From positions 2,666,001 to 2,730,000 of the forward strand of contig JAUCEF010000014.1 in assembly GCA_033558025.1 (NCBI GenBank): a stretch of 64,000 nucleotides of DNA, given 5' to 3'. Positions 22,280 through 32,362 of the stretch are shown piece after piece (within the stretch, counting starts at the first letter, position 1; each line of letters starts with the position of its first letter). This stretch comes from Phytophthora sp. 'mugwort' (taxonomy: Eukaryota > Oomycota > Peronosporomycetes > Peronosporales > Peronosporaceae). Both the position numbers and the translations under genes were made by a program. The notes under the pieces were generated by a model, which was given only the letters and a program-made list of their open reading frames with translations, had not been told where the DNA came from and ran no database searches.

Positions 22280-23517
22280 GCATGTACTTCAAAGTAATAG
22301 AATAGTAATGGAATCCCAATAGAGCATTTCCTGGGGTCACACATTTTGTCTCGTTCTATTTGGTTGTTAGCCATAAATGGGGTCATAGTGTGGTTGAAAG
22401 GAAGTGCACTGTACAGTAGAATGTGTTCAACACAGTGTTTGTCTACTTAGCATCCGCTTCAATGTAGGGAATACAAAGATGCTATGTAAGGGTATCCATG
22501 CCAGTAAAATCATTGTACTACAGTTGTAATATTGCGTATCCATATTACATGTAGTAATATCCACTGTAACTACGCGCATGTACCAGGTAGTGTACATGTA
22601 TCAAGTTGCAGGAAAGTTGGTACACTCGATACAGAGTGCAACAAGTGACTCCTTTATCCAACGGTGGACACCACATCAATACGTGCTCACCTACTCGAAG
22701 CTCATGTTGGTTTTGATGACGCCGTGCACGCAATGCGCTCTCGTTCGTCCGCTCTAAATCGGTATCCGAAATTTTGACAACTGACCCTCAGTTCGCTGCG
22801 CTGCATATTATTGCGTATTATTGCTCGCCACAATCGCAACTATCTACCGTAAGAGTTTGCTATCCGAATACGGTAAGAATGTGAGCGATGAAAAGCCTGA
22901 CTGTCTATCTCTCGAAATATAAATCTAGCGAGACAAGGGCCCCCGGCACCATCCGACCTGTTCACCGGCGCGACACACGCGTGGCGTAGCGGTTCTGCCT
23001 CATTCACGGGCATCTAAGAGCACATTGATTTGTGTTTAGGACTGACATGTTGACGCCGACAGTACACCACGAAACGTGTACGGCCGACACCTACCCACTC
23101 ACAGCGAAAAACAAAGCACTCACTTAAGCGTCAGAGCCTGCTACGTTAAACGTCGGATGGAACACAGAGGACTGACTGCGTGTACAGTCTGGCCAGTCTC
23201 CCCATGTCATGTGGGACCATGACGTTAGAAATGTCGAGGTCATGGATGGGACACGTTTGCTGCCAGCGCGATAATCAAGAGCTTTAACATCAAGCGGGCA
23301 AGCGAGTAGCAGTACACTGTAGCCTCTCCACGTACCCGGAGCGCGTGCGCATGCGCCCACCGAGACGCGATTGTAAAGAAGTGCGCCAACTTTGGTGCTT
23401 GGAGCGACGGTGTCGCTGGCTTGCCTACCTGCTGTCTTCCAACCACCTGGAGATTCTCCGCCGGATTGAGCCATGCGGCTGGCTCTGCCTTGTTTGACGC
23501 TCCGCTCTCGAGAGTTG

Positions 23518-23531
23518 TCATTCTTCATTTG
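23518..23531 (+). promoter_or_regulatory. Inr + FPR core promoter of PK5
   Basis: Same block as PK3, 49 bases before the ATG at 23581. Confidence 0.75.
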
Positions 23532-23580
23532 AACGAGAACCACCCAAGTGACTTCTACTTCTCCAACTTCTTAGACCATC

Positions 23581-25092
23581 ATGTCTGCCGCTCTGTCCCT
23601 GAACCTGCAGAACGCCAACTGCATCAAGGCCAACGTCGAGGGCGTGCAGCGCAAGACCAAGATCTTCTGCACGTTAGGCCCTGCTTGCTGGTCTGAGGAG
23701 GGTCTGCTGGAGCTGATCGATGCCGGCATGAACGTGGCCCGCTTCAATTTCTCGCACGGCGACCACGCGAGCCACCTGGCCTGTCTGAACCGCCTGCGCG
23801 CCGCGCTGGCCAAGCGTCCCAACAAGAACGTGGCCATCATGCTGGACACTAAGGGTCCCGAAATCCGTACGGGTTTCCTCAAGAACCACGACAAGGTGAC
23901 GATCCAGAAGGACTCGCTCATCGAGCTAACGACGGACTACGAGTTCCTCGGCGACGAGACCAAGATCGCGTGCTCGTACCCGCAGCTGCCGCAGTCCGTG
24001 AAGGTCGGTGGGGCAGTGCTGGTGGCCGATGGCTCGCTCGTGCTGACGGTGACCAAGGTGAACGCGAACGGCATCATCGCTCGCGCCAACAACACGGCCG
24101 TTCTGGGCGAGCGTAAGAACATGAACCTTCCCGGATGCAAGGTGCTGCTGCCGACTCTGACGGAGAAGGACGAGGACGACCTGGTGAACTTCGGTCTGGT
24201 GCACGGCATCGACTACATCGCCGCGTCGTTCGTGCGCACGGGCCAGGACCTTGACAACATCCGTAAAGTGCTTGGTCCCCGTGGCCGCGGCATCAAGATC
24301 ATCTCGAAGATCGAGTCGCACGAGGGCATGGAGAACTTCGACGAGATCCTGGCCAAGACGGACGGCATCATGGTTGCTCGTGGTGACCTGGGCATGGAGA
24401 TCCCGCCTGAGACGGTGTTCCTTGCGCAAAAGATGATGATCCGCAAGGCGAACCTGGCTGGTAAGCCCGTGGTGACTGCCACGCAGATGCTGGAGTCGAT
24501 GATCAAGGCCCCTCGTCCGACCCGCGCGGAGTGCACGGATGTGGCCAACGCTGTGCTTGACGGCACGGATGCCGTGATGCTTTCGGGCGAGAGCGCCAAT
24601 GGCGACTACCCGAAGCAGGCTGTGGAGGTGATGGCTGCGACGTGCCTGCAGGCTGAGACTGCCATCCAGTACAACGACGTGTATCAGTCGCTGCGCAATG
24701 CCGTGCTGGAGGTGAACGGTCCGATGCAGACGGCAGAGGCCGTTGCTTCGTCAGCTGTGAAGACGGCCATTGACATCAACGCGAAGATGCTGGTGGTTCT
24801 GACGGAGACGGGCAACACTGCCCGCCTCGTTGCCAAGTACCGCCCGCAGATGCCGGTGCTAGTGCTGACTGCTCTGGAGCAGACTTCTCGCCAGACGGAG
24901 GGCTTCGTGAAGGGTGTCGTGTCTCGCTGTGTGGGTTCGATGATCGGCACGGACTCGATCCTGTACCGCGCCACGGAGACCGGCAAGGAACTGGGCTGGC
25001 TGAAGTCGGGTGATGCCGTCGTTGCCGTGCACGGCATCACGGAGGCCAAGTCTGGTTCGACGAACCTGCTGAAGGTCTTGTACGTCGAGTAA
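23581..25092 (+). CDS. pyruvate kinase, copy 5 (PK5)
   Basis: Intact 503-aa pyruvate kinase identical in protein to PK3 and PK4 (Ser436). The post-stop variant is TAAGCGTG as in PK2 and PK3. Promoter, start and motifs are as in the other units. Nothing marks it as degenerate: no stop, frameshift or altered catalytic residue. Confidence 0.97.
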   Translation: MSAALSLNLQNANCIKANVEGVQRKTKIFCTLGPACWSEEGLLELIDAGMNVARFNFSHGDHASHLACLNRLRAALAKRPNKNVAIMLDTKGPEIRTGFLKNHDKVTIQKDSLIELTTDYEFLGDETKIACSYPQLPQSVKVGGAVLVADGSLVLTVTKVNANGIIARANNTAVLGERKNMNLPGCKVLLPTLTEKDEDDLVNFGLVHGIDYIAASFVRTGQDLDNIRKVLGPRGRGIKIISKIESHEGMENFDEILAKTDGIMVARGDLGMEIPPETVFLAQKMMIRKANLAGKPVVTATQMLESMIKAPRPTRAECTDVANAVLDGTDAVMLSGESANGDYPKQAVEVMAATCLQAETAIQYNDVYQSLRNAVLEVNGPMQTAEAVASSAVKTAIDINAKMLVVLTETGNTARLVAKYRPQMPVLVLTALEQTSRQTEGFVKGVVSRCVGSMIGTDSILYRATETGKELGWLKSGDAVVAVHGITEAKSGSTNLLKVLYVE

Positions 25093-26330
25093 GCGTGTAC
25101 TTCAAAGTAATAGAATAGTAATGGAATCCCAATAGAGCATTTCCTGGGGTCACACATTTTGTCTCGTTCTATTTGGTTGTTAGCCATAAATGGGGTCATA
25201 GTGTGGTTGAAAGGAAGTGCACTGTACAGTAGAATGTGTTCAACACAGTGTTTGTCTACTTAGCATCCGCTTCAATGTAGGGAATACAAAGATGCTATGT
25301 AAGGGTATCCATGCCAGTAAAATCATTGTACTACAGTTGTAATATTGCGTATCCATATTACATGTAGTAATATCCACTGTAACTACGCGCATGTACCAGG
25401 TAGTGTACATGTATCAAGTTGCAGGAAAGTTGGTACACTCGATACAGAGTGCAACAAGTGACTCCTTTATCCAACGGTGGACACCACATCAATACGTGCT
25501 CACCTACTCGAAGCTCATGTTGGTTTTGATGACGCCGTGCACGCAATGCGCTCTCGTTCGTCCGCTCTAAATCGGTATCCGAAATTTTGACAACTGACCC
25601 TCAGTTCGCTGCGCTGCATATTATTGCGTATTATTGCTCGCCACAATCGCAACTATCTACCGTAAGAGTTTGCTATCCGAATACGGTAAGAATGTGAGCG
25701 ATGAAAAGCCTGACTGTCTATCTCTCGAAATATAAATCTAGCGAGACAAGGGCCCCCGGCACCATCCGACCTGTTCACCGGCGCGACACACGCGTGGCGT
25801 AGCGGTTCTGCCTCATTCACGGGCATCTAAGAGCACATTGATTTGTGTTTAGGACTGACATGTTGACGCCGACAGTACACCACGAAACGTGTACGGCCGA
25901 CTCCTACCCACTCACAGCGAAAAACAAAGCACTCACTTAAGCGTCAGAGCCTGCTACGTTAAACGTCGGATGGAACACAGAGGACTGACTGCGTGTACAG
26001 TCTGGCCAGTCTCCCCATGTCATGTGGGACCATGACGTTAGAAATGTCGAGGTCATGGATGGGACACGTTTGCTGCCAGCGCGATAATCAAGAGCTTTAA
26101 CATCAAGCGGGCAAGCGAGTAGCAGTACACTGTAGCCTCTCCACGTACCCGGAGCGCGTGCGCATGCGCCCACCGAGACGCGATTGTAAAGAAGTGCGCC
26201 AACTTTGGTGCTTGGAGCGACGGTGTCGCTGGCTTGCCTACCTGCTGTCTTCCAACCACCTGGAGATTCTCCGCCGGATTGAGCCATGCGGCTGGCTCTG
26301 CCTTGTTTGACGCTCCGCTCTCGAGAGTTG

Positions 26331-26344
26331 TCATTCTTCATTTG
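26331..26344 (+). promoter_or_regulatory. Inr + FPR core promoter of PK6
   Basis: Same block as PK3, 49 bases before the ATG at 26394. Confidence 0.75.
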
Positions 26345-26393
26345 AACGAGAACCACCCAAGTGACTTCTACTTCTCCAACTTCTTAGACCATC

Positions 26394-27905
26394 ATGTCTG
26401 CCGCTCTGTCCCTGAACCTGCAGAACGCCAACTGCATCAAGGCCAACGTCGAGGGCGTGCAGCGCAAGACCAAGATCTTCTGCACGTTAGGCCCTGCTTG
26501 CTGGTCTGAGGAGGGTCTGCTGGAGCTGATCGATGCCGGCATGAACGTGGCCCGCTTCAATTTCTCGCACGGCGACCACGCGAGCCACCTGGCCTGTCTG
26601 AACCGCCTGCGCGCCGCGCTGGCCAAGCGTCCCAACAAGAACGTGGCCATCATGCTGGACACTAAGGGTCCCGAAATCCGTACGGGTTTCCTCAAGAACC
26701 ACGACAAGGTGACGATCCAGAAGGACTCGCTCATCGAGCTAACGACGGACTACGAGTTCCTCGGCGACGAGACCAAGATCGCGTGCTCGTACCCGCAGCT
26801 GCCGCAGTCCGTGAAGGTCGGTGGGGCAGTGCTGGTGGCCGATGGCTCGCTCGTGCTGACGGTGACCAAGGTGAACGCGAACGGCATCATCGCTCGCGCC
26901 AACAACACGGCCGTTCTGGGCGAGCGTAAGAACATGAACCTTCCCGGATGCAAGGTGCTGCTGCCGACTCTGACGGAGAAGGACGAGGACGACCTGGTGA
27001 ACTTCGGTCTGGTGCACGGCATCGACTACATCGCCGCGTCGTTCGTGCGCACGGGCCAGGACCTTGACAACATCCGTAAAGTGCTTGGTCCCCGTGGCCG
27101 CGGCATCAAGATCATCTCGAAGATCGAGTCGCACGAGGGCATGGAGAACTTCGACGAGATCCTGGCCAAGACGGACGGCATCATGGTTGCTCGTGGTGAC
27201 CTGGGCATGGAGATCCCGCCTGAGACGGTGTTCCTTGCGCAAAAGATGATGATCCGCAAGGCGAACCTGGCTGGTAAGCCCGTGGTGACTGCCACGCAGA
27301 TGCTGGAGTCGATGATCAAGGCCCCTCGTCCGACCCGCGCGGAGTGCACGGATGTGGCCAACGCTGTGCTTGACGGCACGGATGCCGTGATGCTTTCGGG
27401 CGAGAGCGCCAATGGCGACTACCCGAAGCAGGCTGTGGAGGTGATGGCTGCGACGTGCCTGCAGGCTGAGACTGCCATCCAGTACAACGACGTGTATCAG
27501 TCGCTGCGCAATGCCGTGCTGGAGGTGAACGGTCCGATGCAGACGGCAGAGGCCGTTGCTTCGTCAGCTGTGAAGACGGCCATTGACATCAACGCGAAGA
27601 TGCTGGTGGTTCTGACGGAGACGGGCAACACTGCCCGCCTCGTTGCCAAGTACCGCCCGCAGATGCCGGTGCTAGTGCTGACTGCTCTGGAGCAGACTGC
27701 TCGCCAGACGGAGGGCTTCGTGAAGGGTGTCGTGTCTCGCTGTGTGGGTTCGATGATCGGCACGGACTCGATCCTGTACCGCGCCACGGAGACCGGCAAG
27801 GAACTGGGCTGGCTGAAGTCGGGTGATGCCGTCGTTGCCGTGCACGGCATCACGGAGGCCAAGTCTGGTTCGACGAACCTGCTGAAGGTCTTGTACGTCG
27901 AGTAA
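26394..27905 (+). CDS. pyruvate kinase, copy 6 (PK6), last of the array
   Basis: Intact 503-aa pyruvate kinase. Unlike PK3-PK5 it has Ala436, the residue also in PK1 and PK2, which is probably the ancestral state. It carries the TAAGCATG post-stop variant of PK4. Its 3' flank is the only one that passes into unique DNA (after about 28745), so it likely keeps the original downstream context of the ancestral gene. Catalytic motifs are intact. Confidence 0.97.
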   Translation: MSAALSLNLQNANCIKANVEGVQRKTKIFCTLGPACWSEEGLLELIDAGMNVARFNFSHGDHASHLACLNRLRAALAKRPNKNVAIMLDTKGPEIRTGFLKNHDKVTIQKDSLIELTTDYEFLGDETKIACSYPQLPQSVKVGGAVLVADGSLVLTVTKVNANGIIARANNTAVLGERKNMNLPGCKVLLPTLTEKDEDDLVNFGLVHGIDYIAASFVRTGQDLDNIRKVLGPRGRGIKIISKIESHEGMENFDEILAKTDGIMVARGDLGMEIPPETVFLAQKMMIRKANLAGKPVVTATQMLESMIKAPRPTRAECTDVANAVLDGTDAVMLSGESANGDYPKQAVEVMAATCLQAETAIQYNDVYQSLRNAVLEVNGPMQTAEAVASSAVKTAIDINAKMLVVLTETGNTARLVAKYRPQMPVLVLTALEQTARQTEGFVKGVVSRCVGSMIGTDSILYRATETGKELGWLKSGDAVVAVHGITEAKSGSTNLLKVLYVE

Positions 27906-28819
27906 GCATGTACTTCAAAGTAATAGAATAGTAATGGAATCCCAATAGAGCATTTCCTGGGGTCACACATTTTGTCTCGTTCTATTTGGTTGTTAGCCAT
28001 AAATGGGGTCATAGTGTGGTTGAAAGGAAGTGCACTGTACAGTAGAATGTGTTCAACACAGTGTTTGTCTACTTAGCATCCGCTTCAATGTAGGGAATAC
28101 AAAGATGCTATGTAAGGGTATCCATGCCAGTAAAATCATTGTACTACAGTTGTAATATTGCGTATCCATATTACATGTAGTAATATCCACTGTAACTACG
28201 CGCATGTACCAGGTAGTGTACATGTATCAAGTTGCAGGAAAGTTGGTACACTCGATACAGAGTGCAACAAGTGACTCCTTTATCCAACGGTGGACACCAC
28301 ATCAATACGTGCTCACCTACTCGAAGCTCATGTTGGTTTTGATGACGCCGTGCACGCAATGCGCTCTCGTTCGTCCGCTCTAAATCGGTATCCGAAATTT
28401 TGACAACTGACCCTCAGTTCGCTGCGCTGCATATTATTGCGTATTATTGCTCGCCACAATCGCAACTATCTACCGTAAGAGTTTGCTATCCGAATACGGT
28501 AAGAATGTGAGCGATGAAAAGCCTGACTGTCTATCTCTCGAAATATAAATCTAGCGAGACAAGGGCCCCCGGCACCATCCGACCTGTTCACCGGCGCGAC
28601 ACACGCGTGGCGTAGCGGTTCTGCCTCATTCACGGGCATCTAAGAGCACATTGATTTGTGTTTAGGACTGACATGTTGACGCCGACAGTACACTACGAAA
28701 CGTGTACGGCCGACTCCTACCCACTCACAGCAAAAAACAAAGCAATCACTGTTTTCGCCTTACTTGATTGCTGCTTATTGCACCGTGTCGTTCAGCGAGT
28801 TGCCCTCCACAGCCTCGCC
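27906..28819. other. 3' flank of the last kinase unit and array edge
   Basis: Unit-type 3' flank to about 28745, then unique sequence. No gene recognised; a plus-strand 101-aa frame (28658-28963) spans the edge and overlaps the minus-strand gene that follows, so it is probably incidental. Confidence 0.5.
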
Positions 28820-29300
28820 TTAAAAGAATGTCTTGCGGACAAGAAGGCGGCGCTCTTCCTCGAAGGCATCGACAAGCTTCTCGTTCAAGTGGGTCTTTGG
28901 TTCCTAAGCTGGCTGCCAGTCAGCCAGGTAATACATAACCGTTTTCTCACGCTTCCAGTTTAGCAAAAGTGAGAACGTAGTGCACCGATTCGTCCGCGCG
29001 GTCTTTGTCAGTGGTCAGCTCCGAGGCATCTTCATCCGCGTCGGCAGAGGGTGCAAGCCACTCCCGTACTTCTTTTAGGCCGACCCTGCGCTTCTTCCGT
29101 TCGGCGAGCGAGGCAATGATGACGTTGATCGCTTCGAGAAGAAGACTTGAGGAGGTGACCGTCGTGTTCACGGTAAGCCGCATATGACGGATAGTCTCAT
29201 TGCCCACGTGAATATTGTGCAGCTTGCTAACAGTGCTGAACAGGGTCTTGAACTCCTTCGCGGATCTAGCAGCATTTTTCGTAGGCCTCGACGAGGGCAT
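28820..29300 (-). CDS. small protein, possible divergent histone-fold protein
   Basis: Minus-strand ATG at 29300. The uninterrupted frame gives 117 aa ending at 28947. An alternative spliced model removes an 82-nt GT-AG intron (28904-28985, in phase, with a CTGAC-type branch candidate) and gives 132 aa ending EERRLLVRKTFF at 28820. Seen: a basic N-terminal tail (SSRPTKNAARSAKEFK), a short helix, a long hydrophobic helix (about residues 38-66), a basic loop ERKKRRVGL, and a short helix KEVREWLAP. This helix/long helix/basic loop/helix order is that of H2B-like histone folds (compare KRSTITSREIQTAVRLLLP). The acidic tail and low direct identity make a canonical histone unlikely. It could be a chromatin or transcription-factor subunit, or no histone at all. 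No core promoter motif was found upstream. Confidence 0.4.
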
Positions 29301-29433
29301 GATGGCAGTGTGCGCACCGTGGAGTTTCGATTACAAAGTTCCCACCGTCAAAACAATCATCGAGACAAGTACACATAGCGATGGATGGTGAGGACGACAC
29401 AGAGGCAAAATATGCGTAGTTACGCAGCGGATA

Positions 29434-29818
29434 TTAACCCAAGAATATTTGTAGTATATGCACAGGTGCAGGGTCAACAATGCGACCGGCGGCTTTAAGT
29501 TGCTTATAGTGTTGGATGAGAGAGTTTAGATGGCCGGCCTTGTGAAGCTTGCGCATGAACTTGATGACATTCTGAGCTCCGCGGGCAGGGATCTTGTGCT
29601 TAGTTGCTTAAATAGAAACGATAGCAGCTCCTTCTCAACGGTTGCGCCAAGCTCCAGAACATCGCCTCGGTACTGCGGCGACCTCTGTTAAGCACGAACC
29701 CTTCAGCGAGGAACAGCTTCAAGAACGGAGCGACAAGCTTGCCAGTGGATCTCGTATGTTTGGTGGAGCTGTCGGTCGAACTCCAGATGCGAGGCTCTGG
29801 GTGTACCAGGAGAGCCAT
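29434..29818 (-). pseudogene. decayed PPR-like gene fragment
   Basis: Minus strand, read from higher to lower coordinates. One frame gives QYRGDVLELGATVEKELLSF; after a frameshift near 29605 it continues KIPARGAQNVIKFMRKLHK, then LNSLIQHYKQLKAAGRIVDP, and stops at 29434. The pattern of paired amphipathic helices with AAGRIVDPAPVH resembles pentatricopeptide repeat proteins (RNA-binding, mostly mitochondrial), but I recognise the style rather than a specific gene. It is cut off upstream by the LTR at 29931. Stops and a frameshift show it is not functional. Confidence 0.3.
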
Positions 29819-29930
29819 ACATCCTTCCGGTATGTTGTTGCACCCGTATGGCGCTTTTTGGCTAGTGCCTCGTTGGTTGTGTTATCACTTGTGCCTTGCA
29901 TCGCTGCTAGTGCTAGCTGCGCCTTGCTGT

Positions 29931-30834
29931 TGTGGTATTGCAGATCCGGACAAGATGGAGGTTAATCGGCAGTTAGGAGATTCAAGCCGCCAGCGGCAGC
30001 CATAACAACATCGAAGTGATGGATCCGGACCATGCGACACGCCTGGTCTGTGTATGGTACGGATCCTGGACCCGTCCCGTAGGATATGATCATACGTACC
30101 GGATCCGACCAGTTTAGTGCTCACCTGGTAGAAGGCCCGCTGCTAGATCGAGGTAGAGTGAAGACAGTTGGCCAGGAGAGGGTCAAAGATGGGATCCTGG
30201 GTTATAAGTAGTCCGTAGGATAAGTCCTGGGGGCGATCCGAAGGTAGATAGGCTAAGGTATAAATCAGAACCGAATTTGCACTGGAAGACAGACTTGACT
30301 ATAGTATAGGGGATCCTATTGGCCCCTTATATAGGCCAAGTCTAAATTTTGGCGATCTTCCTGCACACGTGGCAGCCCCTGGATAGCTTGGTCAGGTCAC
30401 GCTCGCCCTTTGGCTTCCCCCCCCCCCCCCCCCTCAAGATCCCGCTATCGGAGGCGGCAAGCATTGTAAAGGAACAAGGGCAACTCCGATAAGGAGCAAG
30501 GACACCACAAGAAGGAACAACTCCGGATTTAATATTTCTACTACGGATCCACAAGGATTACGCAAAGATCTCAAGACCAACCCAACACCGGATCTCGTGC
30601 GCAGGAATACCTGCGCGGGTCCACCCCCTTCCAAGTCCCCACAAGGACGTCCAAGACCCACCAAGTGCGCATCTCCTGTCAACGAGAGAGCAGTACCAGC
30701 CCGCCGACGGGTACACAAGGTGAATCACTCAGCAACAACACGGCCGTCGGAGTACCCCCTCCGTTAGTCGATGTCTGGGCGCAGTGCGTGTGAGTTGGGA
30801 TCCTACTGAATTTCAGCGGATCCACTCCACCACA
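29931..30834 (-). repeat. LTR 1 of the GATC-rich Gypsy family (minus orientation)
   Basis: 904 bp. On the minus strand it starts TGTGGTGGAGTGG (30834) and ends AATACCACA (29931), so the termini TGTGGT/ACCACA form a 6-bp inverted repeat. It is near-identical, in reverse orientation, to 32363-33249 and clearly related to 46564-47460. Contains a run of 17 C (30417-30433). Flanking 5-mers GCTGT and ACGGT do not match, so it is not a clean solo LTR. Confidence 0.85.
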
Positions 30835-32362
30835 ACGGTGCGCGTATCCGGATCTCTTGGCGACGCGGGATTTCACCATGAGTCCCAAGATGATGCGCAC
30901 GTGAGAAATGGATCGGGAGATGAAGCGCCGATGGAAACTGGATCGCCGACGGCGTCGCTGGATGAGAGACCCACGGATCGGCAAAGCCCTGGGAGGAGCT
31001 CTGCTGATGGAAGAGAGGATGGTCTGGCAACGAATCAGGAAGAGAAACTTCGCTTTCCTCCCCAGGTCCATTCGGGGACCCCTGCTGGTCTTGACGCGAG
31101 TCAGGACCTGCCGGACGAAGGATCGATCGCGAGAGCGAATGATCCTTCATCCATCACCGTCCCAGACGCCTCAAGTGCCACGTCAAAGAAAAAGACGAAG
31201 GCCGCACGGAAGAAACTCAAGGCAGCAGGCTCGGATAGCGAAGATCGTGCTGTATTGAAGTCTACCTGGTCCCGATCTAAGCTGAAGTCGGTGTATGTGC
31301 GTACGGAGCTGAACGACTTCCTGCGCAAGAACCCAGTGATGCGAATCCTGCAGCTGAAGCAGCTCGGATCCCTCACCGGACCTGTGTCGGCCCCGTCGTC
31401 AACAACGAACAAGCTGGACGCCGCGATGGATCCGCTGAGGATGCTGGAAGAGGCCGGCCTTACGGCAGGAGCGTTCGACGCTGACGACCTGTTCCAGGTG
31501 GACGCCGATACGATCCGGATCTCGACCGCGTCGCTTTTCAACTTGCTGAGGCCCCTCGTGGGCGAGCGACCAGCGGCTGCAGCAGCGCCCGAGTGACCGA
31601 GCACAGCTCGGCAATCGAGGCCAATGCTGGATACGTCTCGTCGCCCGGCACCAAGGTGGTGTACACCAGGTCGCCGGAGTACCACACAGGATAATCGCAG
31701 TATGCGTCGGTTACGTCAGAACTCGGATCCAGCAGCTCATCGGAGCCGCGACGGATGTCACGTGGGCCAGCCGGTGCCGCAATGCTGCAGTCACGTTCTG
31801 CGAGCACTCTGGAAGATAAGATCCTGGCACCGCATCCGGCGAGACCGTCGCAAGCCTGGATCCGGTCAGCAGATCCGGTCCTAGAACCGACGAATGGTCT
31901 GGAGACGTACTTCCAAGCGGCTTTGGCACGTTTCCTGAGCGAACGTCAAGAGGCCCGGGCTTCACGACCGGCTCCGTCCCCACGCGGTCCGGGATCACAG
32001 GACGTCGACATGGAATCGGGGGGGGGGGATCGCAAGATCGCCACCCCGAGCACTGGGAATATGACCTTGACGATCTCAACATGGGATCCACGAGACACAC
32101 GGCTACGACAGCGGCAGCAGTTGTTCCGACCGGATCATCGACGGTTCAACGCGGCAAGATATCGGCCATCTCGGATCTAAAGGAATTCACAGGCAAGGAT
32201 CATGACGAGGAGCGTGCACGAGGGTGGATCAGCAAAGTCAATTCTGCATTCACGAGGGATCAAGCTACAGACGAAGGGAAATGCTTTACCTTCGTGGATC
32301 TGCTCAGCGGCCTCGCGAAGAACTGGTACAGGAAGCTGCACGCGGACGAAGTGGAGTGATTG
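30835..32362 (+). pseudogene. Gypsy-1, 5' coding part (pre-gag/gag N-terminal region), rearranged
   Basis: Plus-strand frame open to 31596 contains a low-complexity acidic and basic region (TSKKKTKAARKKLKAA) and then STWSRSKLKSVYVRTELNDF and MRILQLKQLGSLTG (31263-31374), sequence I associate with the long ORF before gag in Phytophthora Gypsy elements (recall, not search). After the opposite-strand piece at 31560-31807 the plus strand resumes: ETYFQAALARFLSERQEA (31902-31955), and gag proper SDLKEFTGKDHDEERARGW (32173-32229) up to NWYRKLHADEVE at 32358. Gag is then cut by an inserted LTR and resumes after 33249. The 5' LTR and N-terminal half are missing. Confidence 0.75.
31560..31807 (-). pseudogene. 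inverted piece of Gypsy ORF1 inside Gypsy-1
   Basis: On the minus strand reads PGDETYPALASIAELCSV and LVARPRGASAS, a stretch that in this family normally lies upstream of and in the same direction as the plus-strand frame ending at 31596. Its opposite orientation implies a small inversion or a template switch. Assignment rests on recalled family architecture. Confidence 0.4.

Larger units (their letters stand above)
15078..28745 (+). repeat. tandem array of five pyruvate kinase units, period 2813 bp
   Basis: Start codons at 15142, 17955, 20768, 23581 and 26394 are spaced by exactly 2813 bp four times. Each complete unit consists of about 457 bp 5' flank, a 1512-bp coding region and about 844 bp 3' flank. 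The unit junction is near 17498 (then 20311, 23124, 25937), where AAAGCACTCACT switches from 3' to 5' flank sequence. The last 3' flank runs to about 28745 and then continues into unique DNA (AAAGCAATCACTGTTTTCG). Only a handful of substitutions separate units. Confidence 0.97.
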
